Assembly: GCF_001638985.1 (NCBI RefSeq)
Contig: NW_017265151.1
Coordinates: 62,001 to 126,000, forward strand
DNA length: 64,000 nt
Reading direction: 5' to 3'
Origin: Phycomyces blakesleeanus NRRL 1555(-)
Taxonomy: Eukaryota; Mucoromycota; Mucoromycetes; Mucorales; Phycomycetaceae
The notes under the pieces were generated by a model. That model was not told where the DNA came from. It made no database searches and saw only the letters and a list, made by a program, of their open reading frames with translations. Each line of letters starts with the position of its first letter. Position 1 is the first letter of the stretch. The translations under genes were made by a program, and so were the position numbers. Shown piece after piece: positions 23,700 through 34,204 of this stretch.

Positions 23700-24090
23700 T
23701 CAAACATAAATCTTTTCAGTGATGAGCATTATGCTTTGTAAATGGCTATTAAGTTGCGACTTTGATATAGTAAAATCTTCAAATCGCTCAGTCAAGCTAT
23801 TTATTATGTCATCTGAATATAACTGGGGGTAATTATCAAGCAGCTCTTTTATATACTCGATATGCTCGGTTGTAAATGAACTTTTCGGACCACTGTTTTC
23901 TTCAAACTTTTTTTATATACAACCTCTTCTGTCCCTTTGTAATACTTCCACCATATTAACGCAGTGCGATAATTAATATTTAAGTATCTTGCAACCTTGG
24001 CCACTAGTCTACGCTCTTGAGGACTTTCGAAGATACGTTCTATAAATGCGCCTCTGGTGAATTTTCTGTAATTTTTGTATAACTTCACTG
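23700..24090 (-). pseudogene. Decayed Tc1/mariner-type transposase, N-terminal helix-turn-helix part
   Basis: The minus strand encodes FTRGAFIERIF...VAKVARYLNINYRTALIWWKYY, a helix-turn-helix typical of the DNA-binding N-terminus of Tc1-like transposases. After a frameshift near 23.9 kb it continues as FTTEHIEYIKELLDNYPQLY, then DDIINSLTERFEDFTISKSQ. This is the second HTH and linker seen in these proteins. The catalytic DDE part is missing: the frame stops at 23700 and the next feature is the MITE. It is a truncated relic, complementary in content to the C-terminal relic at 1.3-1.6 kb but not adjacent to it. Confidence 0.65.
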
Positions 24091-24400
24091 ATGGCTTCGA
24101 ATTATTAGGCTTCGACTACTTTCTAACTGAGGATTCTTCAAACAATTTCTTTTCGGGGGTGCTTAACGCTCAAGTAGGTTTGTCGACTAATTATTGTTTC
24201 AAGAACTATGTCGGGACCATCGACATATGTTAAAACATCTTTCATGAGATCGTAAACTTTTTCTCCATCTTCATAAAAATAAAGTATTCAGCATTATGCT
24301 AGATTTCTATTAGGAAGAGAGGGACAAAAACAGGAGATATGCGACAATTCGCAATCTTCCCGCCACTTTTAGTTCGCTAATTAAAACAATTTAAACTATA

Positions 24401-24480
24401 GACATTCCTTTTGTACTTCCGACATTTCTTCTTTACTCCCGACATTTTCCTTTCTAATCCCGACATTTATTTTTGAGAAA
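24401..24480. repeat. Four tandem 20-bp GACATT repeats upstream of the ChAPs gene
   Basis: GACATT starts at 24401, 24421, 24441 and 24462, each followed by a pyrimidine-rich stretch ending in CC or CCC, with period 20, 20 and 21. The array lies 170-250 bp before the proposed start codon, so it could be a promoter array or simply a short minisatellite. Confidence 0.6.
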
Positions 24481-24651
24481 GCGCCAAATTCCATAGGTTT
24501 GACTGTACACAATGGATACGACTTTCTTGTCTTGCAGGTACGACCGAGTTAGTCTGTGGTACTCATTTGATTGGCCCACAAAACTACGACTTGTAGCTGA
24601 TTCGCTAACCGCACATTGACTTCTGCTATTCTCTTTTCACTTTCATTCACC

Positions 24652-27600
24652 ATGGCAGACACGTTAAAAGACATTCCTGAATTCTTCGAGTCTGAACTTG
24701 GAGAGTCCATTATCGCTAGAACTGACGCCTTGGGTAAGAAATACACGAGCAGCCTCACCAAAAAATATCGAGCTGTTCCTGGGTGACATGCCAAGAAATA
24801 AAGAGGGGAAAAGCATGACTACATAGATGCCAGTAGCCATGAAAGTCTTCCAACCTACATTACTATTTCCAAGGCCCTCTTCTGAACACACTGTACTTTT
24901 AGGCGCATTTCGTGAACTAGGCCCTCCCGACCTGTGCCACATCATCAAAGCTAATGCTAAACCTGGTGTTAGAGAAGTATGCTTAGAGGGAGAGAGAGAG
25001 AACTTTTTTAAAAAAAACAATATTTAGATAAAACTTTATACGTTTATATATTTATATTTTTCTGCTTGTTTTAACGCGTCTCGGGTTATACATAAATTCT
25101 TATTGATAATTTAATTAGATTGGAAGCTATCATTATGTATCTGGTGTTGATGCATCATCGTCTGCTACTTTAGCAGCTTACTTGAATTCTTTGACGTACT
25201 CCATGGTAAATAATTGCTGCCAAGAAATTTCTAGTTATATTTTCGAGTGAGACGGGAAAAAAGAACATCATAAGAGTAATATAGATATTTTATAATACAT
25301 AGGATGAATCTCAATCATGGTTTACAAAATCCAATGCATGGAGAATTAGATCTGGGATCTACTGGTAAAGTATAAATATATCAATATATATATATATACA
25401 GAGAAAGAGAAAGAGAGATAGAGATAGAGAAGAAAGCAAGCTAAGAAAAATACAATAGCTCATTTATAATGGGATTTTAGCTGTTTTAACGCATTCTCTC
25501 GTGTGGATGTCCGTGTTGAAGTGAAGATTCCAGGAGGTGTTGAAAGTTACTATGTAGATGTGCGTGGCGAGAGGTATGCATAATATGTTATTTATGCATA
25601 TGTCAATATTTGTTGACTGTCTGTGTGTGCTTTTGTAGACACGAGGCCACTGCTTCAATCTGGCAAGAGACATACCTGTCGGCGATACTCAGAGCTGTCT
25701 TATATTCGGATGACAGTTATTATCGCCTGGCTGGTTATCGTAAAATAGATCCAATCACCAGTCTTTCCGCCGAGGCACGCTTTTTGGAAGCTGTAGAAAA
25801 TTTGTTCTGGAGAGGTATGGGAAGGGTTCTACATAATGATAATATAGTAGAATAACAATAATGAATACTTTACTTAGGATGGCAATTGGGAAGCAAGCCT
25901 GAAATTCAGGTGGCCACTTCAGTACATAATCATCTGACAGCCGGTGTGATGAAGTACTTTGGGGATAGTTTCCGCTATGGACCGGCAGTGCCTTTATTTG
26001 AGAGACATATCCTTTTTATATAATTTTATTAATATGGCAGCGATTGTTATGTGTAATGAACAAGACCCATTGAGAGTCGTTATTCAGACTTTGCTATTGA
26101 CAACAATGTTTTTCCTTAACCTGTTCTTTTTTTTTCTCTACTGCAAAAAAAGGATCCTGAAGTTGGCGCACTTTTAGCTCAGGCTTATATAGGCCAGAAC
26201 GAGGAAATAAAGGCTGTCAAGGTTCTTCATGATGACCTCAAGCAGACTCCTATGAGTTATCCTCTCTTGCATGTTCAGGTTGATTTTCTGAGAAGCAAGG
26301 TAACGATTTCCCAGAGAACAAATGAATCGATCAAGAGCTCATTTCTTATTATTATTATTATTATTTTATTCTTAACGGAAAATGATGTGTAGGGTCAATA
26401 TGATATGGCCTTGAAATTGGCCAAGTTTGCCGTTAATACCACTCCCTCCGAATTTCTTACATGGGCAAAGTTGACAGAAGGTATTGTTACTTGATCGGGA
26501 TGGCCACTGTTTGAATAAGACTAAAAATAATATGATTGCAATTTTAGTGTATATTGATATTGAGGATTACAAGAACGTAAGTCGAGAGCTATATATATAT
26601 ATAAACCAATAAAATACAGTAGTGACCTGCACGTACTAATCTACATCTGTCTATACAGGCTCTCTTGACCTTGAATTCTTGCCCCATGTTCACCTACAGT
26701 GAGCGTGATATGCACCGTATGCCTGCTCCATCAAAGACGCATTTGCCCATTAAGCCTGATATTGTTAGCTCAGGTGTTATGGAGGAGGATTCTGCTGGAA
26801 GAGAAACCGAGGTAAATAGCGTACAATCATACACATATACTTGTAATCTTAATCGGAGATCTTATGTTAACTATTTCATAATAGGCAGATCCTAATCTCT
26901 TGCGTTTGCCGGCCCCAGCACTCCACGGAACTTTTGCCAAGGCATACACTCTCTTGACTCGCCTGGCAGCTAAGATTGGATGGGATGATTTGTTGAAGTG
27001 CAGATCGGTTGTATTCGTAATGGAAGAGGAATACAGAATTCAAAAGGCAAAGGAAGAGGAAAAAAAGACAACCCACAGCCCTACCACAGAGTATTCTCCC
27101 GTAGAAAAGCCTATCAGTGAAAAGAAGCCTATTGAAGAAGAGGCCTCTTCTGAGGATGATGAACCTCTTAAATCCAACGAGGCTGAAACAAAGTCAGATG
27201 AGTTGGTCGATAATATGGAAAATGTGAACTTGGAAGATGAGGATAAGTCTAGTTCCCCCAAGGTGGATGGACCCAATATCACTGCTCCTTCTCTTGAGCG
27301 CCCACAACAGGCTGCTGAAGATAATAAAGAGAAGGACTTGGAGAGCAAGGCACCAGATGTCAGCTTCTCATTTGGCAACAAGCGTCTTTGTGAGCGCTGG
27401 CTCGATAACCTATTTATGGTTCTTTATGAAGATCTTCGTGTGTACACCTTCTGGAGAACCGAGGCTGCTCATTACCGTGCGCAACAGATGTCTTACCGCA
27501 AGACTGGTACTGAGTGGGAGTTGATGGGTGATTTGGCCTTGAGATTGTGGCATGAGGTAAGTAAGATACAATAGTCAAAAGATATGTGTATGGACATATT

Positions 27601-28025
27601 ATTAATGCCTGGTTTGGTTTTAGAATGAGGCAAAAGAAGCATATGAGCAATGCCTTGATCACAAATTCTCTGCAAAAGCATGGATGAAACTTCTTGAAAT
27701 TTATGCCAAGGAAGGAAATGTTCAAAAGGCTCTTTTAGCTGCAGTAAAGCTGACTGTTTATCATGAGCGTTGGTACCACGAAATTGTGGTAAGTAGTCTT
27801 TTTCTTTTCTTTCTCGATCAATTTTGAATGGGCTGGCTAATTTGTTGTGTTTCAAAGTACCCCACTGAGATTGCATGCAACCTCAACAAGCTTATCAGAA
27901 AGGAAGGCTTGTCAAAGATGCAGAACATCTTGACATCGATGAACTTGCCTCGTCCTGTTGAAAAGTTGATGACACGGTACTTTGATTACGGAGAGCTATT
28001 CAAGGTGGAAGGATATGAACTTTAG
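24652..28025 (+). CDS. ChAPs-family exomer subunit (Bch1/Bud7-like)
   Basis: Fourteen exons give 734 residues: 24652-24733, 24834-24976, 25119-25205, 25303-25364, 25481-25573, 25639-25814, 25878-26006, 26142-26299, 26393-26480, 26548-26576, 26659-26811, 26885-27556, 27624-27788, 27858-28025. Conserved ChAPs blocks: AFRELGPPDLCHIIKA near the N-terminus, a TPR-like middle (DPEVGALLAQAYIGQNEEIK), LNSCPMFTYSERDMHRMP, and KRLCERWLDNLFMVLYEDLR. An acidic Lys/Glu-rich insert lies at about residues 460-540. In yeast these proteins bind Chs5 and Arf1 at the trans-Golgi network and export chitin synthase 3 and other cargo. One intron is best read as a U12 AT-AC intron (26007-26141). The exon 1-2 junction uses an acceptor at 24833; it is the least certain, and translation could instead begin within exon 2. 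Confidence 0.88.
26007..26141 (+). other. Probable U12-type AT-AC intron in the ChAPs gene
   Basis: The intron begins ATATCCTTTTT (consensus ATATCCTT) and contains TTCCTTAAC at 26112-26120 (consensus branch site). It ends CTCTAC 22 bases after the branch adenosine. Splicing C|TG restores FERLQKKDPEVG in frame and the whole gene closes in phase. No GT donor near 26006 allows this. The only GT-AG alternative (weak donor GTGCCT at 25988, acceptor before GATCCT) would delete the LFERLQKK segment. Confidence 0.8.
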
Positions 28026-28398
28026 AGAAAACAGAAGGATAGTTATAATTCAGTCAGCAGAAACAATAATAAATGATTTCCTAATAATAATATTTTTTCA
28101 ACCATCTTATTAAATCTTTGTAAAATCAATTTGGCTTTTGTTTGCTTGTTTGTTTTGAACTAAAATTCATATTTCTTGTTTCAATTTTTGTTGTTGCTAT
28201 GTAGGAAAATAGATGTAATTATCAAAGCTTAAAGTTTTTTTATTATTATATTTTCATTCAAAAAATAATGATTTTGTGGTAAAAATATGTAAATGAATTT
28301 TGCAAAGAATAGAAATATATATATATATATATATATATTATTGGTATCAGACTATTGATTATAATAAATTCCCTTTTTTTTTTCACTTTTCACTTGTT
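28026..28398. other. Convergent 3' spacer between ChAPs and VCX1
   Basis: AT-rich, with a (TA)n run at about 28314-28338. No gene seen. Holds the 3' UTRs of both genes. Confidence 0.6.
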
Positions 28399-30407
28399 TT
28401 AAGGGTGGAAGTAGAAAGCCAAAGCAATGATAGCATATGAAGCCTATAAATATATATATGTATATATTGTAAGTATGGAGATTTATACATAAGCTAGTCA
28501 TTTTCTTAATATTGATATTAGACTTACCAACAACATGATGCCTTCGAACCAGTTGGAACGACCATCCTGGATAAGGTAGTTGACGATCATGACACTGGCA
28601 AAGAGGATGATGGTCTCAAAGTTCTCAAAGAAAAGGGTCATGGGCTGACCAATGACCCATCCAATAATAACCAATACAGGGGTGACCAAAAGTCCGATCT
28701 GGAGGGAAGAAGAGATGGCGATACCGATACTGAGGTTCATCTTGTCCTTCATGGCAAAGGTAACTGAGCTAAGATGCTCGGCAGCACTATTGATATGATC
28801 GTTTGTTATTAGACTTTGTTCTTTTTTATTATTCTTATTAAAGTAAGCAACCTACTTTCCGACCAAAGGCAAAAGGATGATACCGACAAAGGTCTCGTTG
28901 ATTCCCCACTGAGTGACAACTCCCTCAATTCTATGTAGCGTGTGTTAGCGAGATACAAAACGAATTCTTAAAAAGAAATAATCGTGTTTAACTTACGCCC
29001 CCACCAAGAATTCTGCGTGGAGAGAGACAAATGCAGCAATTGTGATCAAGCTACGGATATATTTATAGAATGTGTTATTTTACATGTTAGATCGAAAGAA
29101 TTCTGCTGTAGCTGTAGAGCTGTAGCCGGAGCCTTTAAATTTAGAGGCAAGAAAATGATTTTATAAAACGAAAGCTTACGAAATAACGGAAAAGCTAAGG
29201 GTGGTGGTGGGAACTTCGGCCTCATCAACTTCATCTTCATACTACAAACAATTAAATGTGTAAATAAGGCTAAACAGAATTGGGTTTTAAACTCAAAGTC
29301 TAATCAATGTTTACCAGGTGGGTGTGGGTCTTGAGCTAATAAATAAATAAAGAAAAGTATACACAGAATATTGTTCATAGATTAGCTTTTAATGAGCTCA
29401 TCAATTGTTAATTTATCACACTATTATTACTATACTATTCTTTACCTGGAAGATCAAAAACAAAACGTAGACAATCAACAAGATAATGGCAGTTCCGTGA
29501 CTGATGTTGAGAATACCAGCCTCTCCTCCATCACTATCGTTGATGGCACTGGCGCTAAAGGCAGCAGGGACCAACAAAGAGAGGGTAGTCAAAGCAAGGA
29601 GAGAGGAAGATGTCTGGGCAGCTTTTTTTTAAATAATAATAACAGTAGTAATTAAAGTACCATGAATAAAATGTTAGTTTAAAGTGTGTGAGAATAATTT
29701 TTATATATAATCTTACCAGTAATGTTAAAAGTCTGCTCGGAACGGGGAGCTCCACCCATCAAGAAGCAGAAACCCAAGACCTAAATATAACAGTAATAAT
29801 AATCTCAGATAAATACACACGTATGTTGTTATATTCATTAGCCGGAATATTTCCACTAACCAAGAGGATGTTGGACAAGATTGAACCGAGGACGGAGGCT
29901 GGTGTACAGAGTTTGAGAATGAATGCCTAAAGAGTAGTCTATCCACTCACCTTGTACGACGCGAATCAATCCTTCTTTCAATGCAATGATGCCAAGAATA
30001 AGTTCCACGGCGTTTCCAAAGGTGGCGTTGAGAAGTGCGCCCCATGTGGAACCACAGCGCAAGGCCAATTCTTCAGTGGCTGTTATATATATTAAGAAAG
30101 CAAACAAACGCGTAAATTAAGAGCCTTGATTATTTATTATAGAGAGGTTATATATTTTATTTTATATATCTATTCTTTCATTACCAAAACCAAGTAACTT
30201 GGCAAGAGGGATAATGGCAATGAAGTTAAGCGAGAAAACAACAGTATCAGCCACATCCATGGTGGATACAACGATTGCAATGGGTACAAAGATCAACAGC
30301 CAGTTGAATTTCGAGGACTTGGCTGTGGCCTTGAATGAAGACCAGAATGTCACGGGCTTATAGTCGCTTTGACTAGCTCCAAGAAGAGGTTCGTTCTCTT
30401 GGCTCAT
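28399..30407 (-). CDS. VCX1: Vacuolar Ca2+/H+ antiporter (CAX family)
   Basis: Eleven exons give 381 residues: 30185-30407, 29951-30079, 29861-29898, 29717-29780, 29446-29621, 29315-29335, 29180-29241, 28997-29050, 28856-28930, 28528-28786, 28399-28443. Seen: the two CAX repeat motifs, [16 protein letters not shown] (c-1) and [17 protein letters not shown] (c-2), each with the catalytic Glu. Between them are hydrophobic helices and a short acidic stretch (YEDEVDEAE) in the central loop. The C-terminus [13 protein letters not shown] comes from a 45-nt last exon. Exon 6 is only 21 nt (LKTHTHL). CAX proteins move Ca2+ into the vacuole using the proton gradient of the V-ATPase. Length and lack of a long regulatory N-terminus match fungal Vcx1. 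Confidence 0.93.
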
Positions 30408-30910
30408 CTTTTAGATATCAATACAGAAAAGCCGAGGGAAAGAAAGAAAGGAAAAAGAAACAAATTGGATTATTAGTTAAAACTTGCCCACATTTATATA
30501 TGATTATCTGCTTTTGAATGTTTATTGGAAGGTTCTTAACAGAAGGCACTTTTTTTTTATATAGTGCTAAATACAAGAGTCTGTTTTTTTTTGTTTTACT
30601 GGTGTAACAAAGGAATCGTTGCACTGTTTGGGCTGTCTTGAAATAGTTTTCGACGATGTCAAAAGATAGCTGCCAATTTCAAAGATTCATATATTCTCTA
30701 CAAAGACTATTACTAAAACAGACCTCATCACCGAAATATGCATATCCCACTTTAATAGACAGCATAATGTATTATTCTTTAGAAAAATAATATGCAAAAT
30801 TAATTAATTAAATAAATAAATAAATAAAAATTAAAGCAAATAGCATAAAATATTACTGTACGATTGTATAACTGTGCTTCCAAGGCATTCATATTCTTGT
30901 AATGCCAAAC
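30408..30910. other. 5' flank of VCX1
   Basis: AT-rich, with an (AAAT)n run near 30805-30830. No gene seen. Likely VCX1 promoter, ending at the LINE target site. Confidence 0.55.
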
Positions 30911-33900
30911 CCAGGCCAAGAACTTTTTGTTTGTATGGAGCGGAGCTCTGGTTTATTGGTGGGACTCTTGTCCAAAAGGCTTAAGAGGCGTCACAACTTG
31001 TTTTTGGGTTTTCTATTATCTGTATGTTTTTGAATTTTTTGTGTTTTGTAAGGTGTAGAGAAAAAGGAAAAAAAAAAGGCGAGTTGGCGAGATATCTAGA
31101 TAGGATACGGGCTTTGGTCAAGGTTTTCTTCAGCGTGCAAGCGAGAGAGCAAGGAGTTGGCTGTGGTTATAGCGTCGGTAGCAATAAAAGGTGCTTGGTC
31201 AAAGACAAAGGCCCAATGGTGGCGCCATACGGCCAAGAGAGCAGATCCAAAGATGGAAGCAGGTTCTAGGGTGGGGTCAAGAGGAGGTGGGAAGGTAAAC
31301 TTGTATAGTGCATTGTGAATGTCAGAGGTCTGAGGGGAAAAACCAAAATGAGTGTGCCAAAAGGTTTCCCAGAGGGGGAGCTTGAGTGGGCAGGTAAAGA
31401 GAAAATGGTCCTGAGACTCATCAGTTGTACCGCAGAGAGAGCAAGTGGCAGATGGAAACGCGGTAGGGACACGATGATGTAAGGCTGATCTACAAGAAAT
31501 CTTGCGATGAAGCAACCGAAACCAGATGTTGCGAGAGGCATAAGGAAGGACAAAAGACCAGAACTGACGCCATTCGATGGCACGTATATCCTGTTGCATA
31601 TCCTCGGTAGAGAAAATGGCAACTTGACAAGAGGAGCGATATCGGCGTGTGGACAGACGATTCCAAGGAAAGTTAGGAGATAGAGTAGACAAAAGTGGAG
31701 AGGGGTCAACTTCAGAGCCACTCCGAATCATCATGTCCGGGAATTGAGCCGTCAAGATACTCTGGGGAAGGCAAGCACGAATTACAAAAGTATGAAGAAA
31801 GAGGGAGTGGTCATCTAGACGAAGGAAAAAATTGCGAAGGATTCTTGGAGACCGAGGGAAGGAAGACGAGAAACGCCGAGAAAGAACTTCCAAGTTTGGG
31901 TCAATCTCATAGGCATCTCTGATCCGGAGGTGACGCCAAGAAGAAGGAAAAACAGGGAGGCCGTGTGGGACAATAGTGGCAGAAGCCAAAGGAATATCCA
32001 GACAAGTTTCCAGATTTACCACAGTAGAATCAAAGTCATGAGGTAGGAGATCGCACGCGGCAAAGAGGTTAAAGAAAGGACTGGTATACGAGCGAAGGCG
32101 ACTGTGTCGGAGGTCAGGGAAGACAAAAGGGAGGAGAGGGTGAACATCAGGCAGGTGATGTCGAAGAAGGTGTATCAACCAAGGCAATACCAGACCCGAA
32201 GGAGAGGAAGGGGAGCGGAACAGAGGTCGAAGCCAACGAAGCTGAAGAGCACCTTGCTGTAACTTTGGGTTCAAAACCCCTAATCCGCCAAGTTTCGTTG
32301 GGAGACATAAGGTGTCAAGTTTAACAGGTGGGAAGGTGCGGTGCTGAAGAAAACGGCCCATGAGAGATCGAACCTTTGTAAAAAAAGTTCCAGGAACGGA
32401 GACAACACGAAGGACGTGCCAAAGCTTTGACAAGATGAAAGAGTTTAAGACAGTAGAGCGACCACGGAAGGACAAGGCCCGGGAGAGGTGGACATGTGAA
32501 GCACGTTCTATCTTAGCCAGGACTTGTGAGCAGAAGAAATTTCTTTGAGGAATAGAGGAGATAATTGGAAAGCCAAGATAGCGAAGAGGTTCAGGGGAGC
32601 GACTGTCATGCCAATCAACAATCTGCAAACTATGAAGGGTATCCATCCAGTGAGGGTGGGGTTTGCCCGACAAAGAAAATGCTTGAGTTTTGTGAAGATT
32701 GATGCGTGCATTGGAAGCAGAGGCATATGTGGCGAGGTGGTGCTGTAATCGGGACATATCTTGGATCTGTGGGAGGAAGACAAGAAGATCATCTGCGTAG
32801 GCCAGTAGCTTAATGGGCGGAGGGGAGGGTTGGTCGGGAGTACCTTGTATGTCGAATCCAGGGAAGTGTGGATCGTGTATGAGTCGGCGCAAGAGAGGCT
32901 CGAAAGCCAGGTTGAACAGAACAGGAGACAAGGGGTCACCCTGCCGGAGTCCGCGTGCTTGACTCAGAGGGCGAGAAAGGAAGCCATTGACGTTAATCTT
33001 AAGGTCGGACGAGAAGAAAAGATTAGAAACACAGGTTATAATGGAAGAAGGAAAACCGAATTTGACAAGAACTTGTTCAAGGTAGTCAGGGTGAACCCGA
33101 TCGTAAGCCTTTTCCTGGTCTAAGAGAAGACCAATTCCAGAGTGACCAGTAAAATTGGCATGATCCATAACCAGCTTCGTAAGTATACCATTGTCAGCAA
33201 TGAAGCGACCGCGGACAAATCCTGTTTGGTACGGGGATACGAGATCTCCAGCAGCTTCGACCATGCGCGCATTGAGAAGCCGAGTAAAAACCTTGGCATC
33301 AGCGTTGATCAGAGCGATCGGTCGCCAATTTTTCAGAGACGAAAGATCGCCTTTCTTTGGTAACAGAGAGATACACGTGGTTTGCCAAGATGAAGGGAAT
33401 TTGGCACCATTGAGAGCATCATTGTACACTTGGAGCAGTAACGGGGAGCAGGAAGGGTGATTGAATACAAGTTGAAGAATCTCATAAGGAAGGCCGTCTG
33501 GTCCTGGGCTGCTTGTTCTTGGAGAGCGGGACACTCCTTCTCGTATGTCATCGATGCAAAATTTGGCAGTCAATGAGGAACACGTATCATCAGAGAGGCA
33601 GAGGTCGTGGGGAAGGTGGTTGAGTAAAGCGTCTATGGCTAATTGATCTATTGGTTCAGGTGTATACAGAACTTTGTAGAAAGCAGCGGCAGCGTCAGTC
33701 ATGCCATCAGGCTCAGTGTGCAAGTGGTCAGTGATGGGATGGCGTAGATTGGTGATGTTCTTTCGGGTTTGACGTTCTGCAACTGTACGCTTGAGGTAGC
33801 CTGCAGAGATCTCTCCATTCTCCCGCCAGTGTTTTCCTGCGCGCAGAGCAAGGATTTCCACTCTCTCCAGTTGTACTAGTTGTAGTTGTCTTTCAATGAT

Positions 33901-34052
33901 GGGCAATTGAAAGTTTTGAGCGGGTTGTAGTCTAAACTTGAAGATCAGTCTGTCACGTTTACTTTGAAGGCGAGCCTCTAAAGTAGTGAGTGTCTGGGTG
34001 CGGCGTCTAGTGAAAGACTTGATGAAGATAGTTAGATCCAGGCCAAGAACTT
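30911..34052 (-). mobile_element. 5'-truncated LINE (non-LTR retrotransposon) with 15-bp TSD
   Basis: The sequence ccaggccaagaactt occurs at 30911-30925 and again at 34038-34052, directly flanking a minus-strand element of about 3.1 kb (30926-34037). The 3' end (low coordinate) has an A-rich tail, ACAAACAAAAA in element orientation. The 5' end cuts into the coding region just after where an endonuclease domain would lie. A perfect target-site duplication, A-rich tail and 5' truncation are the standard footprint of target-primed reverse transcription. The intact 980-codon frame suggests a recent insertion. Confidence 0.9.
31096..34037 (-). CDS. LINE ORF2-like reverse transcriptase (lacks endonuclease)
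   Basis: An uninterrupted frame of about 980 codons. From N to C: a helical linker; the reverse-transcriptase palm and fingers (SPGPDGLPYEIL, PIALINADAKVFTRLLNAR, GLLLDQEKAYDRVHPDYLE, ARGLRQGDPLSPVLFNLAFE, the catalytic LLAYADDLLVF); thumb motifs (RYLGFPI, GRSTVLNSFILSKLWH); and the C-terminal zinc-binding region (CSLCGTTDESQDHFLFTCPL). No apurinic endonuclease domain is present, because the element is truncated just upstream. The frame continues by chance into the duplicated target (34038-34056), so the first codons are not element sequence. The copy is probably unable to move alone for lack of endonuclease and 5' promoter. Confidence 0.92.
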
Positions 34053-34204
34053 CCAATTTGGTCCTGCAGCACTAGCGTGACTGCTAAAACACACTTCCGA
34101 AAACTCCGAGACCTCAGGGCCATATTTCATTTTTTTATATAGATATAGATATAGATGTTTTTTATATACGATTTAAAGATATAAACAATCCATTTGCTGT
34201 CATA

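Noticed and set aside
24421..24480. Possible CRISPR-like array (regular GACATT units)
   Set aside because: Units are only 20 bp, contiguous and in a eukaryotic genome. No spacers or cas genes.
25988..26155. Conventional GT-AG reading of the ChAPs intron (donor GTGCCT at 25988, acceptor before GATCCT)
   Set aside because: The donor is poor and it would delete the LFERLQKK segment, while the AT-AC reading matches donor, branch and acceptor consensus at once. Kept only as the stated alternative.
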